Positions 42,063 to 49,671 of a DNA stretch of 64,000 nt are shown one piece after another. The notes under the pieces are model-generated. The model did not search any database. It had not been told where the DNA came from and saw only the letters and a list, made by a program, of their open reading frames with translations. The position numbers were made by a program, and so were the translations under genes. The stretch lies in assembly GCA_963932955.1 (NCBI GenBank), contig CAWVRK010000006.1, positions 1-64,000 on the forward strand, in the 5' to 3' direction. The DNA comes from Flavicella sp963932955 (lineage in GTDB: Bacteria; Bacteroidota; Bacteroidia; Flavobacteriales; Flavobacteriaceae). The stretch's first letter is position 1. Each line of letters begins with the position of its first letter.

Positions 42063-42872
42063 ATGCAACTTTTGAAAAAAAATCCTTTTGGTCATATCTT
42101 AATTGTCAAAAAATGGCTCATCAGAATTTTAGGCATCATCTCCCACAGGCGTTACAACAAATTTAATAAATTGCATATCGAAGGTTCAGAAATCATTCGA
42201 GATTTGCCTGATGTAAATGTTCTTTTTGTTTCCAATCACCAAACTTATTTCGCAGATGTTGCCGCCATGTTCCACGTCTTTAATGCTGCCTTAAAAGGAC
42301 GTGTCGACAATCTAAAAAATATCGGATACATCTGGAATCCAAAATTAAACATCTATTACATCGCTGCTCTCGAGACGATGAAAGCGGGTATCCTACCTAA
42401 AATATTTGCCTATATGGGTTCGGTTTCCATTCAACGTACATGGAGAAGCGATGGTAAAAACGTCAATAGGCAAGTAAAAATGTCTGATATCGGAAACATC
42501 GGCACTGCCTTGAACGACGGATGGGTCATCACTTTCCCTCAAGGAACCACCAAACCTTTCAACCCGATTCGAAGAGGAACAGCACACATTATCAAAACCT
42601 ACAAACCGATTGTGATCCCTATCGTTATAGACGGTTTTCGAAGGTCTTTCGACAAGAAAGGCTTGTTGATCAAGAAACGTGGGGTCTTGCAAACTATGGT
42701 CATCAAAAAGCCGTTGGACATTGACTACGAGAAGGATTCTTTTGACGAGATCGTAGAAAAAATTCAATACGCCATCGAACAACACCCTTCTTTCCTAAAA
42801 GTAATTTCTGTGGAAGATTACAAAAAACAAGAAGACGCCCTGAACAAAGAGCGGGAATTTTGGCAGTCCTAA
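42063..42872 (+). CDS. PlsC-like lysophospholipid acyltransferase
   Basis: The 269-residue product is a glycerolipid acyltransferase-type protein. Motif I is SNHQTYFADV (57-66): His59 and Asp65 are separated by five residues rather than the usual four (HX4D). Motif II/III is FPQGTTKP (158-165), in place of FPEGTR. Both variants occur together with a well-preserved fold context (GSVSIQRTWRSDGKN, IPIVIDGFRRSFDKKG). From memory this form is common in flavobacteria. It may acylate lysophosphatidate or another lysolipid, or the ornithine/glycine lipids common in the group; the sequence does not decide. It precedes oxyR by 93 bases. Confidence 0.82.
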   Translation: MQLLKKNPFGHILIVKKWLIRILGIISHRRYNKFNKLHIEGSEIIRDLPDVNVLFVSNHQTYFADVAAMFHVFNAALKGRVDNLKNIGYIWNPKLNIYYIAALETMKAGILPKIFAYMGSVSIQRTWRSDGKNVNRQVKMSDIGNIGTALNDGWVITFPQGTTKPFNPIRRGTAHIIKTYKPIVIPIVIDGFRRSFDKKGLLIKKRGVLQTMVIKKPLDIDYEKDSFDEIVEKIQYAIEQHPSFLKVISVEDYKKQEDALNKEREFWQS

Positions 42873-42965
42873 ATTTAGAATCCGTCTTTACAACTTACAT
42901 TTCTTTGTTTTTTCACATAAATTAATTCAATAGTTTTTGTTATTTTTATCATCAAAAATGATGCA

Positions 42966-43913
42966 ATGACAATCACGCAATTGAAATACATTTTGGCTGT
43001 TGCCGAGCACCAAAACTTCACCAAAGCTGCAGCACATTGTGCTGTGACACAACCGACCTTGAGCATGCAGATCCAAAAATTGGAAGAGGCGCTTGAGGTG
43101 CAAATATTCAACCGTTCTAAAAAACCGATTTCCCTGACCGAAATAGGCGAAAAAATCATTGTTCAAGCAAAAATTATCGTAACAGAGAGCTTTCGCATCG
43201 AAGACATCGTAGACCAACAAAAAGGTTTTGTGGGAGGCGAGTTTAAAATAGCAATCATTCCAACAGTCATGCCGACTTTGCTACCTATCTTTTTAAAAAC
43301 TTTCACTAAAAAACACCCCGAAGTTCAGCTTAAAATTGAGGAATTACACACCGAAGACTGCATCAAAAAACTAAACGATGGTCACATCGATGTGGCGATT
43401 GCAGCCACTCCCTTGGAAAATGAAGACATCATAGAAAAACCTTTGTACTACGAACCTTTTGTGGGTTTTGTTCCGGAATGGCATAGGCTTTCTTCAACTA
43501 AATTGTTGACAGTAGACGCTTTGGAAATTAACGAATTGTTGTTGCTCAAAGATGGACATTGTTTCAAAGAGAGCATTCTAAATCTTTGCGGCAGTTTTGC
43601 CGACAAAAGCCTTCAAGCCTTTCGATTGGAAAGTGGCAGTTTTGACACATTGATCAAATTGTCAAAAGAAAATCTAGGAATGACACTGCTCCCCTATTTG
43701 CACACCTTAGATCTTAGCAAAGAGGACCAGGCATTGCTGCGCGAATTTGAAAAGCCAGCACCTGCGAGGGAAATCAGCATGATTTACCACAAGTCACAGT
43801 TGAAAATGCAACTTATTGAGGCCCTTAAAAAATCAATAGACGGTTTGGTAAGAGGAGCAATTTCATTTAATGATGTCAAAATCATCAGCCCTCTTCAACA
43901 AAAAAAGACATAA
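42966..43913 (+). CDS. oxyR: Hydrogen-peroxide sensor OxyR (LysR family)
   Basis: OxyR activates peroxide-defence genes when oxidised. The 315-residue product has a LysR winged-helix N-terminus (MTITQLKYILAVAEHQNFTKAA, QPTLSMQIQKLE) and a two-lobed sensor domain. The redox pair is Cys199 in KDGHCF and Cys208 in LNLCGS, the same positions as in E. coli OxyR. That makes OxyR, rather than another LysR regulator, the clear call. A TATTTTTA-like element precedes the ATG. Peroxide targets are not adjacent, though bcp is about 16 kb away. Confidence 0.94.
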   Translation: MTITQLKYILAVAEHQNFTKAAAHCAVTQPTLSMQIQKLEEALEVQIFNRSKKPISLTEIGEKIIVQAKIIVTESFRIEDIVDQQKGFVGGEFKIAIIPTVMPTLLPIFLKTFTKKHPEVQLKIEELHTEDCIKKLNDGHIDVAIAATPLENEDIIEKPLYYEPFVGFVPEWHRLSSTKLLTVDALEINELLLLKDGHCFKESILNLCGSFADKSLQAFRLESGSFDTLIKLSKENLGMTLLPYLHTLDLSKEDQALLREFEKPAPAREISMIYHKSQLKMQLIEALKKSIDGLVRGAISFNDVKIISPLQQKKT

Positions 43914-43916
43914 AAA

Positions 43917-43947
43917 TCCATCGCTTCCTCTTTGGAAGCGATGGATT
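43917..43947 (-). terminator. Intrinsic terminator between convergent oxyR and small gene
   Basis: A 13-base perfect stem ATCCATCGCTTCC/GGAAGCGATGGAT has a TCTTT loop. The T run is on the minus strand, so it mainly serves the gene at 43952, but it is placed to stop oxyR as well. Confidence 0.88.
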
Positions 43948-43951
43948 GAGG

Positions 43952-44155
43952 TTATTTGTAATCGTTTGCAACTAAAACGTAAGACTGCAATTCCGGCTTA
44001 TTTTGGGTGAATTCTATCAGCCAAAGTTCCAATTCAGTCAATTCGTGAGGCAATAGTTTTTCTACTGCTTTTTCCAATTCTTTGTAAAACAGTTCCGCAT
44101 TGAAACTGACTTTCTTTAAAACGGTTTTTGTGTACTTAAAAATAGCTCTAGGCAT
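43952..44155 (-). CDS. Small protein of unknown function
   Basis: The 67-residue product reads MPRAIFKYTKTVLKKVSFN, then ELFYKELEKAVEKLLPHEL and TELELWLIEF. It is predicted helical with no signal peptide or membrane segment. I recall similar short proteins in many flavobacteria (an LLPHE core after a VSF-x-LF-x-KEL stretch) but no known function. The ATG at 44155 is used because the 20 residues of a longer reading are unlike that pattern. A terminator follows its stop codon. Confidence 0.72.
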   Translation of the reverse strand: MPRAIFKYTKTVLKKVSFNAELFYKELEKAVEKLLPHELTELELWLIEFTQNKPELQSYVLVANDYK

Positions 44156-44193
44156 AAATAAAAGGGTTTTAGGGATGCTACTCTCAAAAATAG

Positions 44194-44225
44194 CAAAAAA
44201 AATGGGCAAACACACGTTTGCCCAT
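44194..44225 (-). terminator. Intrinsic terminator of the gene at 44251
   Basis: On the minus strand ATGGGCAAAC-GTGT-GTTTGCCCAT, a perfect 10-pair stem, is followed by eight T residues. It lies 25 bases past the stop codon. Confidence 0.9.
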
Positions 44226-44250
44226 CATTTTAACATTTGTATGCCTTTTC

Positions 44251-44517
44251 TCAAAGTGCATTTATTTTTTCAACCAGCGAGTTGGCTGCAACTTCCAAAT
44301 CTGCATGAATGGATTGGTAGTGTGCTTTTGAATTTTCCACTTCTTTTTCATGGATTTTATCCATCAAGGCATCAAAGGCAGCGATCGCCTCTTGAACGAT
44401 TGCTTTTGACTTGCTTGTATCTGCGTCTGCTGTGGTAAACTCCCATACATAACAGGCCTCAATAAGGTCTCCTAATGTGTTGTGTATGTCTTTTTTTAAA
44501 TTTTTAATCGATGCCAT
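44251..44517 (-). CDS. Small helical protein of unknown function
   Basis: This 88-residue acidic, helix-rich protein begins MASIKNLKKDIHNTLGDLIEACYVWEF and ends LEVAANSLVEKINAL. The spacing suggests a three-helix bundle. I associate it with a conserved flavobacterial hypothetical protein and know of no function. It is a single-gene unit: the HAD gene lies about 100 bases upstream on the same strand and a strong terminator follows. Confidence 0.72.
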   Translation of the reverse strand: MASIKNLKKDIHNTLGDLIEACYVWEFTTADADTSKSKAIVQEAIAAFDALMDKIHEKEVENSKAHYQSIHADLEVAANSLVEKINAL

Positions 44518-44626
44518 TTTATTTTGTTTAAATTCGTTGCAAACTTACATTATTTCCTTCAATAAAAAACACTCTCTTTTAGGGCTTTGTATCCAAACCC
44601 TAAAAAACCTTTTAGAAAACTCACCT

Positions 44627-45331
44627 CTACGAAAAATAATTCTTTAACTCGACAAGTTGGTGAAGTGTTTTGTAAAACTCTTTTGGATCTTCCGCCTCTG
44701 ACACTTGCTCGTGCATCCAAGTGGTGTGATAAGGCACGTGAACGGCAGCAGCTCCAATGGCCAACAAGGGGAGCACATCGGAACGCAAGGAGTTGCCCAC
44801 CATTAACAATTCGGAAGGCTCAATCTCCAAATGTTTGATAATTTTCATGTAATCGGCTTCTTTTTTATCGCTCATCACCTCCACGTGGTGAAAGTAATCC
44901 AAGAGTCCTGATTTTTCGAGTTTTCGCTCTTGATCCAACAGATCTCCTTTGGTAGCGACAATCAGTTTAAAATCGCCGTGTAAAAAGTCTAAAACTTCTT
45001 TGACGCCTTCTAACAATTCGATGGGTTTGCCTAGCATTTCCTTCCCTATTTCTAATATTTTACTGAGAACTAAGGGCGAAATCTGTTCGTTGGAAATATC
45101 CAAAGCCAATTCAATCATGGACAAGATAAACCCCTTGACACCATAGCCGTAATAGCCCAAATTGTCAATTTCGATTTTGTACAACTCTTGGTGGATTTTG
45201 TTTGCCGTTTCGTAGTCTGTCAACAGCTGGGCAACTTGTTGTTCCGCCTCTCTAAAATACGGTTCGTTGGTCCACAAGGTGTCGTCTGCATCAAAAGCAA
45301 TGACTTTTATTTTTTTGGTATTTATTTCCAT
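44627..45331 (-). CDS. HAD-superfamily hydrolase
   Basis: The 234-residue product is a HAD phosphatase with the nucleophile motif FDADDTLW (Asp14, Asp16), an alpha-helical cap (about 30-100), motif II VATKGD (near 130), and the acidic motif IV MVGNSLRSDVLP (near 176). The cap type resembles phosphoglycolate-phosphatase-like enzymes, not the capless KdsC. Its start overlaps the end of kdsB by ten bases, so the two are translated from one message. A link to KDO metabolism or to CMP/phosphate recycling is suggested only by this coupling. Confidence 0.85.
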   Translation of the reverse strand: MEINTKKIKVIAFDADDTLWTNEPYFREAEQQVAQLLTDYETANKIHQELYKIEIDNLGYYGYGVKGFILSMIELALDISNEQISPLVLSKILEIGKEMLGKPIELLEGVKEVLDFLHGDFKLIVATKGDLLDQERKLEKSGLLDYFHHVEVMSDKKEADYMKIIKHLEIEPSELLMVGNSLRSDVLPLLAIGAAAVHVPYHTTWMHEQVSEAEDPKEFYKTLHQLVELKNYFS

Positions 45332-46050
45332 AGTTGATTGGCGCGTATCAAATCTTCTGGAGTGTCTATCCCAACAACTTGATAAGGAGTTTCTACCATT
45401 TTTATTTTTTTACCGTGTTCGAGAAATCGAATGCCTTCTAATTTTTCTGCCTTTTCATTTTGCTGCATCGGCAATTCTGCAAAGTCTTTCAAAGCTGATT
45501 TTCGAAAGGCATAAATTCCAATGTGTTTGTAATAGCTAATGGCCGCGCTTTTGTGCATCGGATAAGGAATGGGAGCACGAGAAAAGTACAACACACAGTG
45601 GTCTACGTCCATCACAACTTTGACGTTGTTGGGATTTTCTATTTCTTCCCAATCCTTTAAAGGATGTACCAAAGAAGCAACGTCGATTTGCTGTTCAGGA
45701 TCGTTTTTAAAGACTGTAATCAAATCCTCCAAAGGTTCTTTTCGAGTAAAGGGTTCGTCGCCTTGAACATTGATGACCACATCTGCATCCAAATCTTTGG
45801 CTGCCTCAGCAATGCGGTCTGAGCCACATGCGTGCTCTTTCAAACTCATCAAAACATTCCCTCCAGCTGCTTCTATAGCTTTTTTGATTTCAAGACTGTC
45901 CGTAACCACGTATACTTCGTCGAACAAGTTGGTTTTTGTTGTGGCCTCGTAGGTCCTTACTACGACTGCCTTTCCACCTAAATCTTTCAATAGTTTACCG
46001 GGAAATCTTGCTGCCTCATAACGTGCAGGAATCAAAGCGATTACTTTCAT
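45322..46050 (-). CDS. kdsB: 3-deoxy-manno-octulosonate cytidylyltransferase
   Basis: KdsB activates KDO as CMP-KDO for lipopolysaccharide core synthesis. The 242-residue product has the nucleotide-binding start MKVIALIPARYEAARFPGKLL, EVYVVTDS, the HACGSDRIAEA segment, the NVQGDEPF motif (near 97-104), and YKHIGIYAFRKSAL. The ATG at 46050 is used; a longer reading adds seven unrelated residues. A TATCTTTG promoter element lies at 46114-46121. It is first in a two-gene unit with the HAD hydrolase. Confidence 0.95.
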   Translation of the reverse strand: MKVIALIPARYEAARFPGKLLKDLGGKAVVVRTYEATTKTNLFDEVYVVTDSLEIKKAIEAAGGNVLMSLKEHACGSDRIAEAAKDLDADVVINVQGDEPFTRKEPLEDLITVFKNDPEQQIDVASLVHPLKDWEEIENPNNVKVVMDVDHCVLYFSRAPIPYPMHKSAAISYYKHIGIYAFRKSALKDFAELPMQQNEKAEKLEGIRFLEHGKKIKMVETPYQVVGIDTPEDLIRANQLWK

Positions 46051-46113
46051 GATTTTCTGTGCTTGGTGCAAGTAAAATATCTTGCTTTTGAATCAATTTT
46101 ATAAACTTCAATT

Positions 46114-46121
46114 CAAAGATA
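46114..46121 (-). promoter_or_regulatory. -7 promoter element of kdsB
   Basis: TATCTTTG on the minus strand, exact TAnnTTTG, 63 bases before the kdsB ATG. Confidence 0.45.
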
Positions 46122-46217
46122 CACAAAAAGAAATCGCACATTGCCAACAATTTTCACAATCTCTACCCTCTATATTTCTTTTCAATACAAAGAGGGAGTA
46201 GTTTCAATGGAATCCCC

Positions 46218-46225
46218 TACCTTTG
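46218..46225 (+). promoter_or_regulatory. -7 promoter element of the DEAD-box helicase gene
   Basis: TACCTTTG, exact TAnnTTTG, 17 bases before the ATG at 46243. It lies downstream of an alternative ATG at 46207, favouring the shorter protein. Confidence 0.5.
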
Positions 46226-46242
46226 CCGCTTATATTACACCT

Positions 46243-47487
46243 ATGACATTTAAAGAACTATCTATTGCCCCAGCCATTCTAAAAGCTTTAGAAACAAAGG
46301 GATATACACAACCCACACCCATTCAAGAAAAAGCCATTCCCCTGTTGTTATCGGGAAGGGATCTTTTGGGATGTGCACAAACAGGTACCGGAAAAACCGC
46401 CGCCTTTGCCATTCCGATTCTTCAACATTTGTACGCGGATGCCAGCACAAAAAGCGGCCCTCGAAAAATCAAAGCCTTGGTGGTCACTCCTACCCGAGAA
46501 CTCGCCATTCAGATAGACGACAATTTTACTGAATACGGACAAAATACACACCTTAAAAACACAGTTATTTATGGAGGTGTCAAACAGGGTAAACAAACTG
46601 AAAAATTGAAAAGAGGTGTTGATATTTTAGTAGCAACTCCCGGCCGTTTGTTGGATTTGATGCAGCAAGGATACATCAGCTTGAAAGACGTTGACTATTT
46701 TGTATTGGACGAGGCAGATCAAATGTTGGACATGGGATTTATCCATGACATTAAAAAACTGCTCGCCAAACTCCCTAATAAAAGACAATCTCTGTTTTTT
46801 TCAGCGACAATGCCAAAAAACATTTTAGAACTGTCTCAGACTATTCTGCACAACCAAGCGGAAGTAAGCGTAAAACCCGAACAAGCCACCGCAGAAAAAG
46901 TATCACAAGCTATTTATTTTGTGAAAAAAAACGACAAAACAAAATTGTTGATTGACTTAATCCACGAAAATGAAGGCGCTTCGACATTGGTTTTTTCAAG
47001 AACCAAACACGGTGCTGACAAGGTCGTTCGTACCTTGGAAAAAGCAGGAATCAAAGCAGCTGCTATCCACGGAAACAAGTCCCAAAATAACAGACAACGC
47101 GCATTGGGAGATTTTAAAGACGGTTCGTTGAACATCTTGATAGCAACAGATATTGCTGCACGTGGAATCGATGTGTCCGACCTCGCTTTGGTGGTCAACT
47201 ACGACCTTCCAAACATTCCTGAAACCTATGTGCATCGCATCGGAAGAACGGGAAGAGCAAAAGCAAGTGGAATTGCACTTTCTTTTTGTGATTCCGTAGA
47301 AAGAGCGTATTTGATCTCTATCGAAAAATTGATTCGTCAAAAAGTTCCGGTCATTCAAGAACATGCTTATGTAGACGAAACTGTCGGCATTACAGCAAAA
47401 CCAAAACAAAACTCTGGAAACAGTCAGAGAAGGAATTCAAATCAAGGAAAACCGAAAAACAAATGGGGACAAAGAAACAGAAGCTAA
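46243..47487 (+). CDS. DEAD-box RNA helicase (RhlE-like)
   Basis: The 414-residue product has all DEAD-box motifs: the Q motif GYTQPTPIQEKAI, Walker A AQTGTGKT (near 46-53), PTRELA, TPGR, DEAD in VLDEADQMLDMGF, SAT, and the C-terminal ARGIDV and HRIGRTGRA. A short basic, Asn/Arg-rich tail follows. The start MTFKELSIAPAILKAL at 46243 is typical for RhlE-type proteins and fits the promoter element. Such helicases act in ribosome assembly and RNA decay, and often at low temperature. It lies directly upstream of a cold-shock gene, which has its own promoter. Confidence 0.93.
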   Translation: MTFKELSIAPAILKALETKGYTQPTPIQEKAIPLLLSGRDLLGCAQTGTGKTAAFAIPILQHLYADASTKSGPRKIKALVVTPTRELAIQIDDNFTEYGQNTHLKNTVIYGGVKQGKQTEKLKRGVDILVATPGRLLDLMQQGYISLKDVDYFVLDEADQMLDMGFIHDIKKLLAKLPNKRQSLFFSATMPKNILELSQTILHNQAEVSVKPEQATAEKVSQAIYFVKKNDKTKLLIDLIHENEGASTLVFSRTKHGADKVVRTLEKAGIKAAAIHGNKSQNNRQRALGDFKDGSLNILIATDIAARGIDVSDLALVVNYDLPNIPETYVHRIGRTGRAKASGIALSFCDSVERAYLISIEKLIRQKVPVIQEHAYVDETVGITAKPKQNSGNSQRRNSNQGKPKNKWGQRNRS

Positions 47488-47613
47488 AATTAACAAAATA
47501 AAATCCCAAAAAGTCTTGATAATGAAACTTGTTAAAGAAGATTCGTGGGCTTTATTATTTTGTGTTTTTTAAAATTAAACATCAAAAATTATGAAAAATT
47601 AATATTATAACAC

Positions 47614-47621
47614 TAAATTTG
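47614..47621 (+). promoter_or_regulatory. -7 promoter element of the cold-shock gene
   Basis: TAAATTTG, exact TAnnTTTG, 29 bases before the ATG at 47651. The leader is short, unlike the long cold-sensing leader of E. coli cspA. Confidence 0.45.
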
Positions 47622-47650
47622 TTTTCAATATTTAATTAATTTATCAACCA

Positions 47651-47842
47651 ATGAGCAAAGGTACAGTAAAGTTTTTCAATGAAACCAAAGGTTTTGGTTT
47701 CATTACGGAAGAAGGGTCTAACGACGAGCATTTCGTGCACATTTCAGGAACAATCGATGAAATCCGTGAAGGAGACGTCGTAGAATTTGAATTGCAAGAA
47801 GGAAGAAAAGGAATGAATGCAGTAAACGTTAAAGTGATTTAA
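47651..47842 (+). CDS. Cold-shock domain protein (CspA family)
   Basis: The 63-residue product is a single cold-shock domain. RNP1 KGFGFIT and RNP2-like HFVHIS are both visible, with the leading KGTVKFFNETKGFG. It differs from E. coli CspA in a slightly shorter loop (EEGSNDEHF), a form common in Bacteroidota. It binds single-stranded RNA/DNA and acts as an RNA chaperone. It is monocistronic with a strong terminator. Confidence 0.95.
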   Translation: MSKGTVKFFNETKGFGFITEEGSNDEHFVHISGTIDEIREGDVVEFELQEGRKGMNAVNVKVI

Positions 47843-47869
47843 TATTACTACTCCCTAGAAAAAATTGAT

Positions 47870-47897
47870 AGCTTGTCTTAACAGACAAGCTTTTTTT
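47870..47897 (+). terminator. Intrinsic terminator of the cold-shock gene
   Basis: The stem AGCTTGTC/GACAAGCT with a six-base loop is followed by a run of T, 27 bases after the stop codon. Its end touches the stop of the convergent lipoprotein gene. Confidence 0.9.
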
Positions 47898-49539
47898 ATG
47901 GCTTTTTTTCAACGCTTTGCATTGGTTTCTTTCGCACTTGTTTTAAGTGCAGCTGGTTGACAGGATTGATACCCAAGTGTTGTATGTTTTTTTGGGTAAA
48001 ACGAACAACTTGGTCGTAATAAAGCGGAATCACTGGTGCAGTTTGCATTAGTAAACGATCCATCTTCTGGTACAATTCTTCTCGAATCTTGCGGTCTGTG
48101 GTTTTGATAGCTGTTTCATAAAGCTGGTCAAATTCAGGATTGCTGAAGTGGGTGTAATTGGGACCGTCGGGCGAGAAATTTTTACTGTGAAAAATAAAAA
48201 GGTAATTTTCAGCATCTGGATAGTCCGCAACCCAACTGCCTCGAAAAAGGTTGAGCTTCCCTTGAACTTTTGACTGTCGCAATGTGGATGGGGGCATGAC
48301 GTCTACCGAAACTTTCAATCCTAATTTTCCCAATTCTCGCTGAATGTACTCACACAAATCCAAATACTGACTGTTTGTACTGATGACTATCGACGGATTC
48401 AAATCTCCTGTTTCTTCGGAATACGAACGCAGCAAATCTTTGGCTTTTTCAGGTTGGTATGTATATCCGTTCATCTGGTCAAACGAAGGCATTCCTTTGG
48501 GAATAAATCCATTTACAGCGGGAGTCCCTATGCCATTTCGCAGGTACAAAATCATTTTTTCACGATCAAAACCGTAATTGATTGCCTGGCGTATTTTGAG
48601 TGATTGGGCAGCAGGATTTTCAGCGTCCAAATACACACCCAAATACTCCGTGTTTAAATAGGGCCCCGACCGCATGTCTATGCGGTCTTGGTAGCCAGCT
48701 GTCAACTCGCCTTTTTCTGTCAAAAGTTCGTCCTTGTACGAGGCGTCGATGCTGTTTAAAAAATCGAGGTTTCCTTGTACAAATTGCAAAAATTCACTTT
48801 GTTTGTCCGGTAAAAAGGTGATGGCAACAGCTTCTAAATAAGGCAAGCGTTGCCCTAAAACACCACGCTCATGGTAGGCATTATTTTTTCGAAAAACCAA
48901 TTTGGTGTTTTCAACCCACAACTGAAATTGAAAAGGCCCAGTACCAATAGGATGTGAACGAAAAGACGTTCCAAAATACGAAACAGCTTCTTTGGGAACT
49001 ACCGAGCAATACTTCATACTCAGCAAGCTCAAAAAAGGCGGAAATGGCTGTTTCAATTGAATGACAAAAGTACTGTCATTGACAGCACTGTACTTTTGCA
49101 CATGCTCCAAAACCCACTTTCCCGGAGACGCAACTCGGGGATCCTGCAAACGATTCAAACTGTATACAAAATCACTCGCCACCACCTTTCGCGTATGATT
49201 GGGACCAAAAAGAGGATGCCTGTGAAATTGCACATCTGTCCGCAAATGAAAAGCATAGGTCTTGCCTGTATCCGATATTTCCCAAGACGATGCAATGTCT
49301 GGCAACACTTCTAAGTGGTCGTCTAATTGCACCAAACCGTTGAACAACTGGTTGGTCGCCCAAATGGTTCTGAGATCTTTAGCAAAAGCCGGATCTAATG
49401 TCTGGATGTTTGCGTGTTCGTTGTATCGAAAAACAAGGTGAGCGTTTGTCTGTTTATCCGTTTGCGCACAAGAAAATTGCAGCAACAAAGCGATGGTCAT
49501 TATCCCAATCCTAAAAAACCACTTCACTGTCCAAACCAT
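47896..49539 (-). CDS. Peptide-type ABC transporter substrate-binding lipoprotein
   Basis: The 547-residue product belongs to substrate-binding family 5 (DppA/OppA). It has a lipoprotein signal with lipobox LLLQFSC (near residue 24) and the typical NIQTLDPAFAKD start of the mature domain. It also contains GLVQLDDHLEVLPDIASSWEISDTGKTYAFHLR, HPIGTGPF, and a C-terminal MDRLLMQTAPVIPLYY. Family members bind oligopeptides, dipeptides or nickel. No permease or ATPase gene is nearby, so it is an orphan. I use the ATG at 49539; a TTG 18 bases upstream is possible. Confidence 0.88.
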   Translation of the reverse strand: MVWTVKWFFRIGIMTIALLLQFSCAQTDKQTNAHLVFRYNEHANIQTLDPAFAKDLRTIWATNQLFNGLVQLDDHLEVLPDIASSWEISDTGKTYAFHLRTDVQFHRHPLFGPNHTRKVVASDFVYSLNRLQDPRVASPGKWVLEHVQKYSAVNDSTFVIQLKQPFPPFLSLLSMKYCSVVPKEAVSYFGTSFRSHPIGTGPFQFQLWVENTKLVFRKNNAYHERGVLGQRLPYLEAVAITFLPDKQSEFLQFVQGNLDFLNSIDASYKDELLTEKGELTAGYQDRIDMRSGPYLNTEYLGVYLDAENPAAQSLKIRQAINYGFDREKMILYLRNGIGTPAVNGFIPKGMPSFDQMNGYTYQPEKAKDLLRSYSEETGDLNPSIVISTNSQYLDLCEYIQRELGKLGLKVSVDVMPPSTLRQSKVQGKLNLFRGSWVADYPDAENYLFIFHSKNFSPDGPNYTHFSNPEFDQLYETAIKTTDRKIREELYQKMDRLLMQTAPVIPLYYDQVVRFTQKNIQHLGINPVNQLHLKQVRKKPMQSVEKKP

Positions 49540-49643
49540 TGTGTTCCGTTTTACCAATATTATAGCTGCACAAGGGTTTGGAATGAAAATCGATTTTGAA
49601 GAGAATTCATTTTAAACAAGTGCCGCTTTTCAGTTTAAAAACT

Positions 49644-49651
49644 TATTTTTG
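49644..49651 (+). promoter_or_regulatory. -7 promoter element of mtaB
   Basis: TATTTTTG, exact TAnnTTTG, 20 bases before the mtaB ATG. Confidence 0.5.
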
Positions 49652-49671
49652 TCGGATATAAAAGTACAAGA

